The notes below the pieces were generated by a model. It was given only the letters and a program-made list of their open reading frames with translations, ran no database searches and was not told the DNA's origin. A stretch of 64,000 nucleotides of DNA, taken from positions 743,185 to 807,184 of the forward strand of contig JAITUC010000038.1 of assembly GCA_031286585.1 (NCBI GenBank), in the 5' to 3' direction. Shown piece after piece: positions 1-10,176 of this stretch; the stretch's first letter is position 1; each line of letters starts with the position of its first letter. This DNA comes from Delftia acidovorans. GTDB taxonomy: Bacteria; Pseudomonadota; Gammaproteobacteria; Burkholderiales; Burkholderiaceae_C. Made by a program: the position numbers and the translations under genes.

Positions 1-1574
1 TGTGTGTCCAGCGCCACCTCGGTGCCTTCTTCCATGCCGAAGGGCGCCAGGCACAGGGCCGAGATGGGCGGCTCCATGCCGGGGATGGCGGGCATGTTGC
101 TTTCCACGCCCACGTAATAGCTCTGCGCCGTGCCGCCGCGGATGCGCACGCCACGGCCCGCAGCCGCCACATGGCCGAAGTAGGCGGCACCGCGCGCCAC
201 GGCCAGGTCCAGGTTGGCGCCATCCAGCAGGCGCGCGGGTTGCGCGCCTTCGCCAGCCAGCCAGCCGTTGACGACTTCCAGGATGCGCTGCTCGATCTGC
301 GGCGCCTTGAGCACGCCGCCGTTGAACAGGATGGCCGAGGGATGCAGGAAGGACGCACCCTCGGGCTGCGTGCCCTTGAGGCCTTCGATCTGCTCGGTGG
401 CACCGGCCTGGCGCGAGAGGAAGGCCGCCAGGTGGCGCGTGACGGCCGCATCCTGCGCATAGGGCAGGCCCAGCTGGGTCAGCGCGGCGCGGGCGCGGGT
501 CTGGGGCTTGTCGGAGACGGCGGCGCGGGGGAAGAAGCCTTCCACCAGCATCTGCAGCACCTCGTCACGCGTGACCTCGGTGCGGATGCTGCCGCCGATG
601 AGCTTGCTGCCCCGGCTGGGCACGACCACGGGCACGGACTGCAGCGCGGCGTCGGCCAGCAGTTGCTCCTTGGCTTGGCGGCAGCCATGGGCCAGGGCGC
701 GGGTCTGCCAGGCGTCGAGCTGTTTGCCCTCCTGGGCCAGCTTGCGGGCCACGCCATAGGCCAGGGCCAGGTCCATGTTGTCGCCGCCCAGCAGGATGTG
801 CTCGCCCACGGCCACGCGCTGCAGTTCCAGGCCGCCGTCCTTTTCCAGCACGGCGATCAGCGACAGGTCGGTGGTGCCGCCGCCCACGTCCACGACGAGG
901 ATGATTTCGCCGCTTTGTACCTGTTTGCGCCACTGGCCGCCGCTGGCCTGGATCCAGCTGTACAGCGCGGCCTGGGGTTCCTCCAGCAGCGTGAGCTTCT
1001 GGAAGCCCGCCGCGCGGCAGGCCTCGGCCGTCAGCTCGCGCGCGGCCGGGTCGAACGAGGCGGGAATGGTCACCGTCACGTCCTGGGCGTCGAACGGCGC
1101 CTCGGGATGGGCCTGCTCCCAGGCCCAGCGCAGGTGCGACAGGTAGCGGATGGAGGCGGTCAGCGGAGAGACGCGGTGCACCTCCTCGGGCGCATCGGCC
1201 GGCAGCAGGGGCGAGCGGCGGTCCACGCCCGGATGGCACAGCCAGCTCTTGGCGCTGGAGACCAGCCGGATCGGCGTGGCCGCGCCGCGCGATCGCGCGA
1301 ACTCGCCCACCACGAAGTCCTGGCTGGCGCCCCAGGGCAGGGCCATGTCGGCGGCGGTGAGTTCGCTTTCATGCGGCAGGTACAGGAAGGACGGCAGCAG
1401 CGGGCGCGCCTCCACGCTGGAGGGGCCGGTGAGCTGGGGAATGTCCAGCACGCCCTGCTCCACCTTCTCGCCATCGCTGGCCTGGCGGTCCACATAGGAG
1501 AGCGCGCAATGCGTGGTGCCCAGGTCGATGCCGATGCTGTAGCGCGCCTGGGAGGGTTGACGGGTCTGGTCCAT
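1..1574 (-). CDS. Hsp70 (DnaK-like) family protein, 3' end beyond the window
   Basis: About 524 residues are visible; the stop codon lies past the left edge. The N-terminus carries the Hsp70 phosphate-1 motif GIDLGTTHCAL (residues about 16-26) and the middle carries VVDVGGGTTDLSLI, so this is an actin-fold ATPase of the Hsp70 superfamily. It is too divergent for housekeeping DnaK. The ATG at 1574 is only 2 bases after the stop of the DUF2760 gene, so the two are almost certainly cotranscribed. Hsp70-like proteins paired with DUF2760 proteins recur in proteobacteria, but the client and cellular role are not established. The substrate-binding half cannot be assessed. Family call is firm; function is unknown. 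Confidence 0.9.
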   Translation of the reverse strand, partial: MDQTRQPSQARYSIGIDLGTTHCALSYVDRQASDGEKVEQGVLDIPQLTGPSSVEARPLLPSFLYLPHESELTAADMALPWGASQDFVVGEFARSRGAATPIRLVSSAKSWLCHPGVDRRSPLLPADAPEEVHRVSPLTASIRYLSHLRWAWEQAHPEAPFDAQDVTVTIPASFDPAARELTAEACRAAGFQKLTLLEEPQAALYSWIQASGGQWRKQVQSGEIILVVDVGGGTTDLSLIAVLEKDGGLELQRVAVGEHILLGGDNMDLALAYGVARKLAQEGKQLDAWQTRALAHGCRQAKEQLLADAALQSVPVVVPSRGSKLIGGSIRTEVTRDEVLQMLVEGFFPRAAVSDKPQTRARAALTQLGLPYAQDAAVTRHLAAFLSRQAGATEQIEGLKGTQPEGASFLHPSAILFNGGVLKAPQIEQRILEVVNGWLAGEGAQPARLLDGANLDLAVARGAAYFGHVAAAGRGVRIRGGTAQSYYVGVESNMPAIPGMEPPISALCLAPFGMEEGTEVALDT

Positions 1575-1576
1575 GT

Positions 1577-2272
1577 TCACAGCTCCACCTCGGCCTGGGC
1601 CACGATGGCGGCGGCCTTGCGGTCGGTGAGCTGGGGCAGGCGGACATCGTCCACGCGCCAGCCCCGGTGGCCCAGCGTGCCCGTGAACGGCGCCTGGCCG
1701 ACCACGTTGCCGGTCAGGCGCACGGCGGCGGCATCAAAGCCTGCGGCCAGCGTGACGCGGCTGCCTTCGGCCTCGGCGCGCACGGGGGCGATGCTGAAAT
1801 GCTCGCGCAGCACCTTGCGGCAGCCCTCGTGCACCACGCGCGCGGCGGCGCCGATCTCGGCATCGGCATAGCCGGCCACGTCTTCCTGCACGAAGTCCAC
1901 GAAGCGGGCCTCGCGCTGCAGCAGGCCCAGCAGCTGCAGGGCGGCGGTGCCAGCGGGTGCGGCCGGCTCCACGATGGTCTTTTCGACGATCCTCTCTACC
2001 GGCACCTCGACACGCTTTTCAACCACTTTCTCGACCACCTTCTCGACCACCTTCTCGACAGGCACCTCGACACGGACCTCGACGATACGGTCCACGGGCA
2101 CCTCCACGCGCACCTCCTTCGGTGCAGGCGGCGGCGCATCGGCGGCCAGCGGCTCGCCATCGCGCAGGCGGTTGACATCGGCGGCCAGGCGGCCGTTGCC
2201 GAGGATGGCGAAGAAACTGCCGATCGCGATGGCGATGCGGCTCAGGAACGAGGGGGGAGTCTTGGAATTCAT
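1577..2272 (-). CDS. DUF2760 domain protein with a VEKVVE-type repeat linker
   Basis: 231 residues starting MNSKTPPSF. After a short hydrophobic N-terminal stretch (IAIAIGSFFAIL, residues about 11-22) comes a linker of charged/valine repeats (VEVPV, VEKVVEK units, about residues 50-95). The C-terminal DUF2760 part (about 100-231) ends near VAQAEVEL. The repeats are short and regular enough to suggest an extended or coiled spacer, which is inference. It sits directly upstream of the Hsp70-like gene, 2 bases apart, the usual arrangement for DUF2760 proteins, so it probably acts as partner or cofactor of that chaperone. No enzymatic motif is visible. The start has a purine-rich AAGAGAAG site just upstream. 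Confidence 0.85.
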   Translation of the reverse strand: MNSKTPPSFLSRIAIAIGSFFAILGNGRLAADVNRLRDGEPLAADAPPPAPKEVRVEVPVDRIVEVRVEVPVEKVVEKVVEKVVEKRVEVPVERIVEKTIVEPAAPAGTAALQLLGLLQREARFVDFVQEDVAGYADAEIGAAARVVHEGCRKVLREHFSIAPVRAEAEGSRVTLAAGFDAAAVRLTGNVVGQAPFTGTLGHRGWRVDDVRLPQLTDRKAAAIVAQAEVEL

Positions 2273-2773
2273 GGGCTTCTCTTGGCGAGAGGACCCTGCC
2301 GGGCCGATCGCCGCGCAGCAGGGCAACCGGGCGCCGATGGTCCTCCACCGGGCGCCCGCAGGGTCCGTGATGTTACCCAAAGCAACGAAGCCCCGTCCTG
2401 TACACGGCCCCATGCCCCCGTGCGCAAATGGCCTGGCGGCATAATCGCGGCTTCCCTGCCCTCCGACCATGGTCCATACACGCCGCTTTCGCCACGCCCC
2501 GACCCGCTGCACCGCCTTGCGCGCGCAGCGGCCGCAGCGCGTGCACGGCGTGCCCACGGCCTTCATCAGCCTGTGCGGCTTCACGGCCCTGCTTTCCGCC
2601 GCCGTGCGGAAAGCCTGAGGTCCACCCCCAGCTTCCCGCACGGCCCCCGCAGCGAATCCCGCATGCGAAGCGCATGCCAGGAGCTGCCGGCCCACGCCCC
2701 GCATCTCCCTGGCCTGCTCGCCCTTTCGGCTGCGCCGCCGCATGGCGCAGCCGCTGTGACCCAGGAGCTGACG
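2273..2773. other. Intergenic region between divergent genes, no gene recognised
   Basis: About 500 bases between the DUF2760 gene (leftward) and the bactofilin-like gene (rightward). A 49-codon open frame from the ATG at 2469 has no family features and no convincing ribosome binding site, so it is not called. Promoters for both flanking genes must lie here, but I see no clear -35/-10 pair. An AGGAG at 2763-2767 is the ribosome binding site of the rightward gene. Confidence 0.5.
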
Positions 2774-3634
2774 ATGGACATGGAACTCTCCCAAAACTTT
2801 CTGCGCGCCAAAAGCCCCTGCGCGGCGGGCTTTCGCTGGTTCGTGCGCAACCGCCATGACGGCAACGACTACCAGCGCGTGCTCGACGCCCTGGTGGGCG
2901 ATGGCCGCGTCGAGGACGCGCGCTGGCTCATGAACCAGTTCGGCCCCACCGACGCCGTGCTGGAGGTCGATCACCTGGAGGCCGATGCCCTGGTCTTCGC
3001 GGGCAGCGTCGTCGTGCATGGCGAGCTGCGCGTGCCCGGCCTGCTGGCCGTGGGCCGCACGCTGCAGGCCGGCGCCGGCATCCACGCCGGCCGCATCGAG
3101 GCCGGCCAGGACCTGCACAGCGGCGGCGCCATCTTCTGCAGCGGCTCCCTGCAGGCCGGCGGCCTGGTCAAGGCCGCCTGGAGCGTGGATGTGCAGCAGG
3201 AACTGCGCGCCGAAGACGTGCGCGCCGGCTGGGAACTGCGCTGCGGCGCCGACCTGCGCCTGGCCGGCGGTGCCCAGGCCGGCCAGGACATCGAGGTGCA
3301 GGGCGCCATCCACTGCGGCAAGGGCCTGCGCGCGGGCGGCAGCATCCGCGCCAGCGGCCTGATCACGCTGGGCCACGGCCTGTACGCCGGCGCCGACGTG
3401 GAAGGCGGCAGCCACATCGAGGTGGACTGGGGCATGCGTGCGCTGGGCGACATCCGTGCGGCCTGCAGCATCCGCGCGGGCGAGACCCTGCATGCCGAAG
3501 GCGAGATCGCGGCCGGACCCGGCTACGGTATCTACGCGGGCATGAACGTGCAGCAGGATGCCTGGCCGTCCTGTGCCTGGGTCCATGCGGCGCAGCGCCC
3601 CCCCGCACTTCTCAGCGGATGGTGGAGTGGCTAA
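2774..3634 (+). CDS. Bactofilin-like / polymer-forming beta-solenoid protein, hypothetical
   Basis: 286 residues, ATG at 2774 preceded by AGGAG at 2763-2767. An N-terminal globular part (1-70) is followed from about residue 75 to 265 by degenerate 12-20-residue turns rich in G-A-G and I-x-A-G steps, such as LQAGAGIHAGRIEAG and AGGSIRASGLITLG. This is the pattern of a left- or right-handed parallel beta-helix as in polymer-forming (bactofilin) proteins. There is no signal peptide or membrane segment, so it is probably cytoplasmic. The C-terminus after the solenoid is Trp/Pro-rich. No close functional assignment is possible; a structural or scaffold role is inferred from the fold only. Confidence 0.6.
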   Translation: MDMELSQNFLRAKSPCAAGFRWFVRNRHDGNDYQRVLDALVGDGRVEDARWLMNQFGPTDAVLEVDHLEADALVFAGSVVVHGELRVPGLLAVGRTLQAGAGIHAGRIEAGQDLHSGGAIFCSGSLQAGGLVKAAWSVDVQQELRAEDVRAGWELRCGADLRLAGGAQAGQDIEVQGAIHCGKGLRAGGSIRASGLITLGHGLYAGADVEGGSHIEVDWGMRALGDIRAACSIRAGETLHAEGEIAAGPGYGIYAGMNVQQDAWPSCAWVHAAQRPPALLSGWWSG

Positions 3635-3635
3635 A

Positions 3636-3745
3636 GCTCCCCCTGAGGCGCTACGCGCCTTCCCCCTCTCTCGCTTCGCGGGAGGGGGACGACAGCCTTG
3701 CTGCGGGACGGCCCTTGCTCGCTGTCCCTGGTTTTGGGGCGGTGC
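3636..3745. repeat. Intergenic hairpin repeat of REP type
   Basis: A structured block between the solenoid gene and ribE. It holds one hairpin with arms AGGCGC (3646-3651) and GCGCCT (3655-3660). A second has arms CCCCCTC (3662-3668) and GAGGGGG (3682-3688) and is followed by a T/G-rich tail. From general familiarity it resembles a dispersed intergenic element of Comamonadaceae genomes, and it may also terminate transcription. Only one copy is in this window, so its repetitive nature cannot be shown here. Confidence 0.5.
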
Positions 3746-3823
3746 TCGGCACCATGGATATCCGGCACACGTGCAAAATACCCGCTTCGCCGCCGCCCGG
3801 GCGGCTCCAAGGAATTGCACATC

Positions 3824-4528
3824 GTGTTCACCGGCATCATCCAGGCCGTGGCAAGCATTGCCGCGCTGCGCGACCAGAACGGCCTGCGCACCTTCACCCT
3901 CGACTTTCCCGAAGGCTTCTGCCAGGACCTGGCCATCGGCGCCAGCGTCTCCACCGACGGCGTGTGCCTGACGGTGACCGAGATCCTCTCGCCCACGCGC
4001 GCCACCTTCGATGTGATGCTGCAAAGCCTGAACATCACCACGCTGGGCAGCTATGCCGTGGGGGGGCGCGTCAATGTGGAACGCGCGGCAAAGGATGGCG
4101 CCGAGATCGGCGGCCACCCGCTGTCGGGCCATGTGGACTTCACCTCGCCCGTGCTGGAAGTGGCCTCCAGCGACACCAACCACCGCATCCGCTTCGGCAT
4201 TCCCGAGGGCTTTCGCCACTACGTGTTCGCCAAGGGCTACATCGCCATCAACGGCGCCAGCCTCACGGTGTCCGAAGTGGACCGCCGGGCGGGCTGGTTC
4301 GAGGTCTGGCTGATCCCCGAGACGCGCCGCATGACCGTGTTCGAGTCCAAGGGCGTGGGCGACCTGCTCAATGTGGAGATCGACCGCAGCACCCAGGTCG
4401 TGGTGGACACGGTGCGCGAGACCGTGCAGCAAAGCCTGGGCCGCCTGCAGCCCGTGCTCGAAGCCTTGCTCAAGGAAAAGGGCCTGAGCCTGGACGATTT
4501 CATCGAAGTCCCCAAGCTGCCCGGCTGA
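3824..4528 (+). CDS. ribE: Riboflavin synthase (alpha chain) family protein
   Basis: 234 residues. Riboflavin synthase dismutates two molecules of 6,7-dimethyl-8-ribityllumazine to riboflavin, using two tandem lumazine-binding domains. Both are visible: the first begins VFTGIIQ and contains STDGVCLTVTEI, the second contains GHPLSGHVD and NGASLTV. The GTG at 3824 is chosen because VFTGI aligns with the family start MFTGI and an AAGGA box lies about 10 bases upstream. A TTG nine bases earlier is too close to that box. It is some 20 residues longer than typical enzymes because of a C-terminal tail (DDFIEVPKLPG). The first domain has Asp where VNGVCLTV is usual. No other rib gene is adjacent. Confidence 0.82.
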   Translation: MFTGIIQAVASIAALRDQNGLRTFTLDFPEGFCQDLAIGASVSTDGVCLTVTEILSPTRATFDVMLQSLNITTLGSYAVGGRVNVERAAKDGAEIGGHPLSGHVDFTSPVLEVASSDTNHRIRFGIPEGFRHYVFAKGYIAINGASLTVSEVDRRAGWFEVWLIPETRRMTVFESKGVGDLLNVEIDRSTQVVVDTVRETVQQSLGRLQPVLEALLKEKGLSLDDFIEVPKLPG

Positions 4529-4541
4529 CTCCCTTCGTCGT

Positions 4542-7061
<2,520 letters not shown>

Positions 7062-7090
7062 TGCCTACTCCTTGTTTTCTCGATGGGAGC

Positions 7091-7121
7091 ACTTTAAAGA
7101 TTGCCATCATGTCAAGGTCAA
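7091..7121 (-). promoter_or_regulatory. MerR-family (CueR-type) promoter of copA
   Basis: Read on the minus strand, a -35 TTGACC (7116-7121) and a -10-like TAAAGT (7091-7096) are separated by 19 bases, the overlong spacer characteristic of MerR-type promoters. The spacer holds an imperfect dyad TTGACATGATGGCAA. E. coli PcopA has the same -35, the same 19-base spacing and a comparable dyad. Copper-induced control by a CueR homologue encoded elsewhere is inferred. Confidence 0.7.
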
Positions 7122-7204
7122 GCGCCCAGGTTGTTTCATCGCCATGTCATGCGTGCCAGCCAGCATCGGCGGCCGTGACAAACCGATACAGAGAGAACCC
7201 GTTC

Positions 7205-9115
7205 ATGTCCTTGACCTCCCATCGCCCCGCCCTGCGTCCGCTGGCCGTGGCCCTGGCTGCCTCCGCCCTGATCGCCGGTTGCGGCGGCTCCGGCAACGAC
7301 ACGCCCGCAGGCCAGCCGCTGGAGCTGCGCATCCTGCACATCAACGACCACCACTCCACGCTGGAGTCCAAGAGCAAGACCCTGCAGCTGGACGCCGGCA
7401 CGGGCAAGGCCGAAGCCGTGGCCGTGGACGCCGCAGGCTTTCCGCGCGTGACCCAGGCCATCGAGGAACTGGCCGCCCAATCACCCAACGTGCTCAAGCT
7501 GCACGCCGGCGACGCGCTCACCGGCACGCTGTACTTCAACCGCGCAGGCGCCGACGGCGAGGCCGATGCCGCGCTCATGAACACCGTCTGCTTCGACGCC
7601 TTCACGCTGGGCAACCACGAGTTCGACAAGGGCGACAGCGGCCTCAAGTCCTTCCTGGACCGCCTGCGCACAGGCAGCTGCAAGACGCCCGTGCTCAGCG
7701 CCAACGTGCGCTTTGGCGCCAACTCGGCCCTCAATGCAGCCAAGGCGCCCGGCTACGTGAGCCCCTCCACCGTGGTGGAGCGCGGCGGCCAGAAGATCGG
7801 CATCATCGGCCTGACCATTGCGGGCAAGACCAAGGCATCGTCCAGCCCCGATGCCGACACCACCTTCGAGGACGAGGCCACGGCGGCCCAGCGCGAAATC
7901 GACGCGCTGCGCGCCAAGGGCATCAACAAGATCATCGTCATGAGCCATGTGGGCTATGAGTACGACCGCCAGATCGTGCCCAAGCTCAGCGGCGTGGACG
8001 TGGTCGTGGGCGGCGACTCGCACACCCTGCTCGGCCCCGATGTGCTCAACACCACGGGCGTGGGAACGCCCGGCGGCGCCTACCCCACGCGCCTGACCGA
8101 CAAGAACGGCAGCCCCGTCTGCGTGGTCCAGGCCTGGGAGTACGCCCAGGTGGTCGGCGACCTCAAGGTCCAGTTCGACGCCGACGGCCGCGTGACCCAG
8201 TGCACGGGCACGCCCCATGTGCTGATCGGCGACAGCTTCACCATCGGCGGCAAGGCTGTCACCGATGCGCAGAAGACCGCCCTCAGGGCCAGCGCCGCCG
8301 CCACCGGCGTGCTGCGCGTGACCACGCCTTCTTCCAAGGCCACGGCCGTGCTGCAGCCGTTCAAGGACAAGGTCGCCCAGTTCAACCTCAAGCAGGTCGC
8401 CATCGTGCCCCAGGAACTGTGCTCGCGCCGCGTGCCCGGCGGCGTCGGCACCATGAACTACAGCCAGTCCAGCGCAGCCTGCAACGCCGAAGGCAGCGTC
8501 AGCGTGCGCGGCGGCGACATCCAGCAGCTCGTGGCCCAGGCCTACCTGGAAGAAGCCAACCGCCACTACGGCGGCGCCGACATCACCCTGCAAAGCGGCG
8601 GCGGCGTGCGCATCCCGCTGCTGGGCCAGACCACGGCCGCCCAGGTCATCCAGGTCCTGCCGTTCGGCAACAAGCTGTTCCGCCTGGACATCACCGGCAC
8701 GGAAGTCAAGGGCATGCTCGAAGACGGCCTGCAGGCCGTGTACGGCCCCAGCGGCACGACCGGCCCCTACCCCTACACGGGCGGCCTGCGCTTCGACGTG
8801 AATGCGGCAGCGGCAGCCGGCCAGCGCGTATCGGGCATCGAGGTGTATGACAACGCGAGCAAGACGTGGAAGCCGCTGGACACGGCGCGCACCTACAAGC
8901 TGTTCGTGCTGAGCTTCAATGCCACGGGCGGCGATGGCTACAAGACGCTGGCGGCCGTGCCCGATGCGCGCCGCCTGGACATTGGCGTGCTCGATTCCGA
9001 TGTGTTCTTCAACTACATCGAGCGGCAGCCTGTGGATGCGGTGTCCGGCCTGCCGCTGCTGTCGCGTCTGCCGACGGATCTGTACAGCACGCGTAGTTTT
9101 CAGGGTGGGCGCTGA
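7205..9115 (+). CDS. Lipoprotein 5'-nucleotidase / metallophosphatase
   Basis: 636 residues. Secreted two-domain 5'-nucleotidases hydrolyse nucleotides or other phosphate monoesters with two metal ions. The N-terminus is a lipoprotein signal ending in LIAGC (residues about 20-24). Metal-ligand motifs follow in order: LHINDHHS, HAGDALTG, GNHEFDKG, MSHVGYE and VVGGDSHTLL. The C-terminal substrate domain shows QSGGGVRIPLLGQTTA and VLPFGNKL. It is likely anchored in the outer membrane, facing the periplasm or cell surface. It stands alone, divergent from copA, with 143 bases between, and is followed by a perfect palindrome that probably ends transcription. Substrate preference cannot be read from sequence. 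Confidence 0.92.
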   Translation: MSLTSHRPALRPLAVALAASALIAGCGGSGNDTPAGQPLELRILHINDHHSTLESKSKTLQLDAGTGKAEAVAVDAAGFPRVTQAIEELAAQSPNVLKLHAGDALTGTLYFNRAGADGEADAALMNTVCFDAFTLGNHEFDKGDSGLKSFLDRLRTGSCKTPVLSANVRFGANSALNAAKAPGYVSPSTVVERGGQKIGIIGLTIAGKTKASSSPDADTTFEDEATAAQREIDALRAKGINKIIVMSHVGYEYDRQIVPKLSGVDVVVGGDSHTLLGPDVLNTTGVGTPGGAYPTRLTDKNGSPVCVVQAWEYAQVVGDLKVQFDADGRVTQCTGTPHVLIGDSFTIGGKAVTDAQKTALRASAAATGVLRVTTPSSKATAVLQPFKDKVAQFNLKQVAIVPQELCSRRVPGGVGTMNYSQSSAACNAEGSVSVRGGDIQQLVAQAYLEEANRHYGGADITLQSGGGVRIPLLGQTTAAQVIQVLPFGNKLFRLDITGTEVKGMLEDGLQAVYGPSGTTGPYPYTGGLRFDVNAAAAAGQRVSGIEVYDNASKTWKPLDTARTYKLFVLSFNATGGDGYKTLAAVPDARRLDIGVLDSDVFFNYIERQPVDAVSGLPLLSRLPTDLYSTRSFQGGR

Positions 9116-9124
9116 GTCTCGCTG

Positions 9125-9157
9125 ATGGGGGTCAGGGACCCGGTCCCTGACCCCCAT
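9125..9157. terminator. Perfect 16-bp palindrome after the nucleotidase gene
   Basis: Arms of 16 bases (9125-9140 and 9142-9157) match perfectly around a single central base. It begins 10 bases after the nucleotidase stop. It is well placed as a bidirectional terminator but lacks a T-tract, so it may instead be a dispersed palindromic element. Confidence 0.6.
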
Positions 9158-9285
9158 CCCGCACATGCAGCAGTCCTGTCCTTCGGCAGGACTGCACTCC
9201 CGCTCTTCTTCTTTCAAAACCTCTATCATTCCGGGCAGGCACCTGTTCAAGGGCCGATGCTTCAAGGCACGGATGAGGTTCCATC

Positions 9286-9492
9286 ATGGAAAAACCGAAG
9301 ACATTGAAAAGCTGGAGTGCCAGGCAGGCCGTGGCCATTCTGGCCGTGGACAATATCAAGGTTTCCGAGCTCGGCCATGAGCTGCTCCAGCGCAGGGAAG
9401 AAGGCTTGATCAGCTATGAGCAGGCCAAGCAGGAAATTCTCTCAAGGGCCAAAAGCAAGGTTCTGGCTGCGGGCAAGGCCAAAGCCAAATGA
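9286..9492 (+). CDS. VbhA-like antitoxin of a Fic toxin-antitoxin pair
   Basis: 68 residues, mostly helical and charged, ending in an AKSKVLAAGKAKAK tail. A GATGAGG ribosome binding site precedes the ATG. It overlaps the downstream Fic frame by four bases (ATGA), the standard antitoxin-toxin coupling, and its size and position match VbhA-type small Fic inhibitors. The classical (S/T)xxxE(G/N) inhibitory motif is not clearly present; the nearest match is RREEG at about residues 36-40, so family membership rests mainly on context. Base composition is lower in GC than the flanking genes, suggesting acquisition. With the toxin broken, this gene may persist as a relic or serve another Fic protein. 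Confidence 0.65.
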   Translation: MEKPKTLKSWSARQAVAILAVDNIKVSELGHELLQRREEGLISYEQAKQEILSRAKSKVLAAGKAKAK

Positions 9493-10118
9493 GCGATGAC
9501 CACTATTACATCGCTGGTTATTCCGCCGAAGACGATCCCTACAGCGAATCCAACGGCGTTCTGAAAAACAGGCTGGGCATCACCAACACCCAGGACCTGA
9601 ACGAGGTAGAGGCGGACCTGGCCTCTCTCGCCATCCAGGAGCTACTGCAAAGAACGCCTCCAGACGCATTCTCTGTAGCGAATCTGCAATCCATCCACAA
9701 AGAGATATTCCAGGAAATCTATCCCTGGGCCGGTGAATTCAGGCAGGTCGATATCGCCAAGGGCGACACCCACTTTGTAAGGCACTAGGACATTGGGCGC
9801 AGGCTGGATGCGCTTTTTGCAGACTGCAAGGCCAAGAACTACTTCGGCCTGCTGCCTGCCGAAGCGTTTGCACGGGCGTGCGCCAGTTTCCTGATTGAAC
9901 TGAACCTGATCCACCCGTTCCGCGAAGGCAACGGAAGAACGCAGCGGCTCTTGCTGTCGCAGATTGCGCTGAATGCCGGCTACCAGATCGAATGGTCCGG
10001 CATCAGCGACAGCGCCATGAGGAAAGCCTGCGTGGACGGTGCCGAGGGCAATGGGGAGACCATGAAGAAGCTGCTCAGGCTCTACCTGGCTGCTGGCCCG
10101 TCCTCCGTGCAAGGGTAG
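9489..10118 (+). pseudogene. Fic-domain AMPylase toxin interrupted by an in-frame amber codon
   Basis: The full frame would encode 209 residues. Translation from 9489 runs 99 codons and meets TAG at 9786-9788, after GDTHFVRH. The same frame then continues without another stop to 10118 and contains the complete Fic signature HPFREGNGRTQR, including the catalytic His. The AMP-transferring site is therefore downstream of the stop. Fic toxins transfer AMP or other nucleotides from NTPs to target proteins. One substitution (for instance CAG to TAG) would explain the break. Alternatives are a sequencing error or amber readthrough. The lower GC content matches that of the antitoxin gene. Confidence 0.8.
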
Positions 10119-10176
10119 CCGTCGCCTCGCCTTTTCAAAAAAGGTCGGAGACGACAGCCCGCTTGCTCAAGGAAAC

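Noticed and set aside
2273..4432. Long leftward open frame joining DUF2760 to sequence antisense to the solenoid and ribE genes
   Set aside because: Only the last 231 codons look like protein; the rest is an open frame produced by GC-rich codon bias opposite real genes.
9116..10176. Genomic island boundaries or attachment sites around the Fic module
   Set aside because: Lower GC suggests acquisition, but I found no integrase, tRNA gene or flanking direct repeats.
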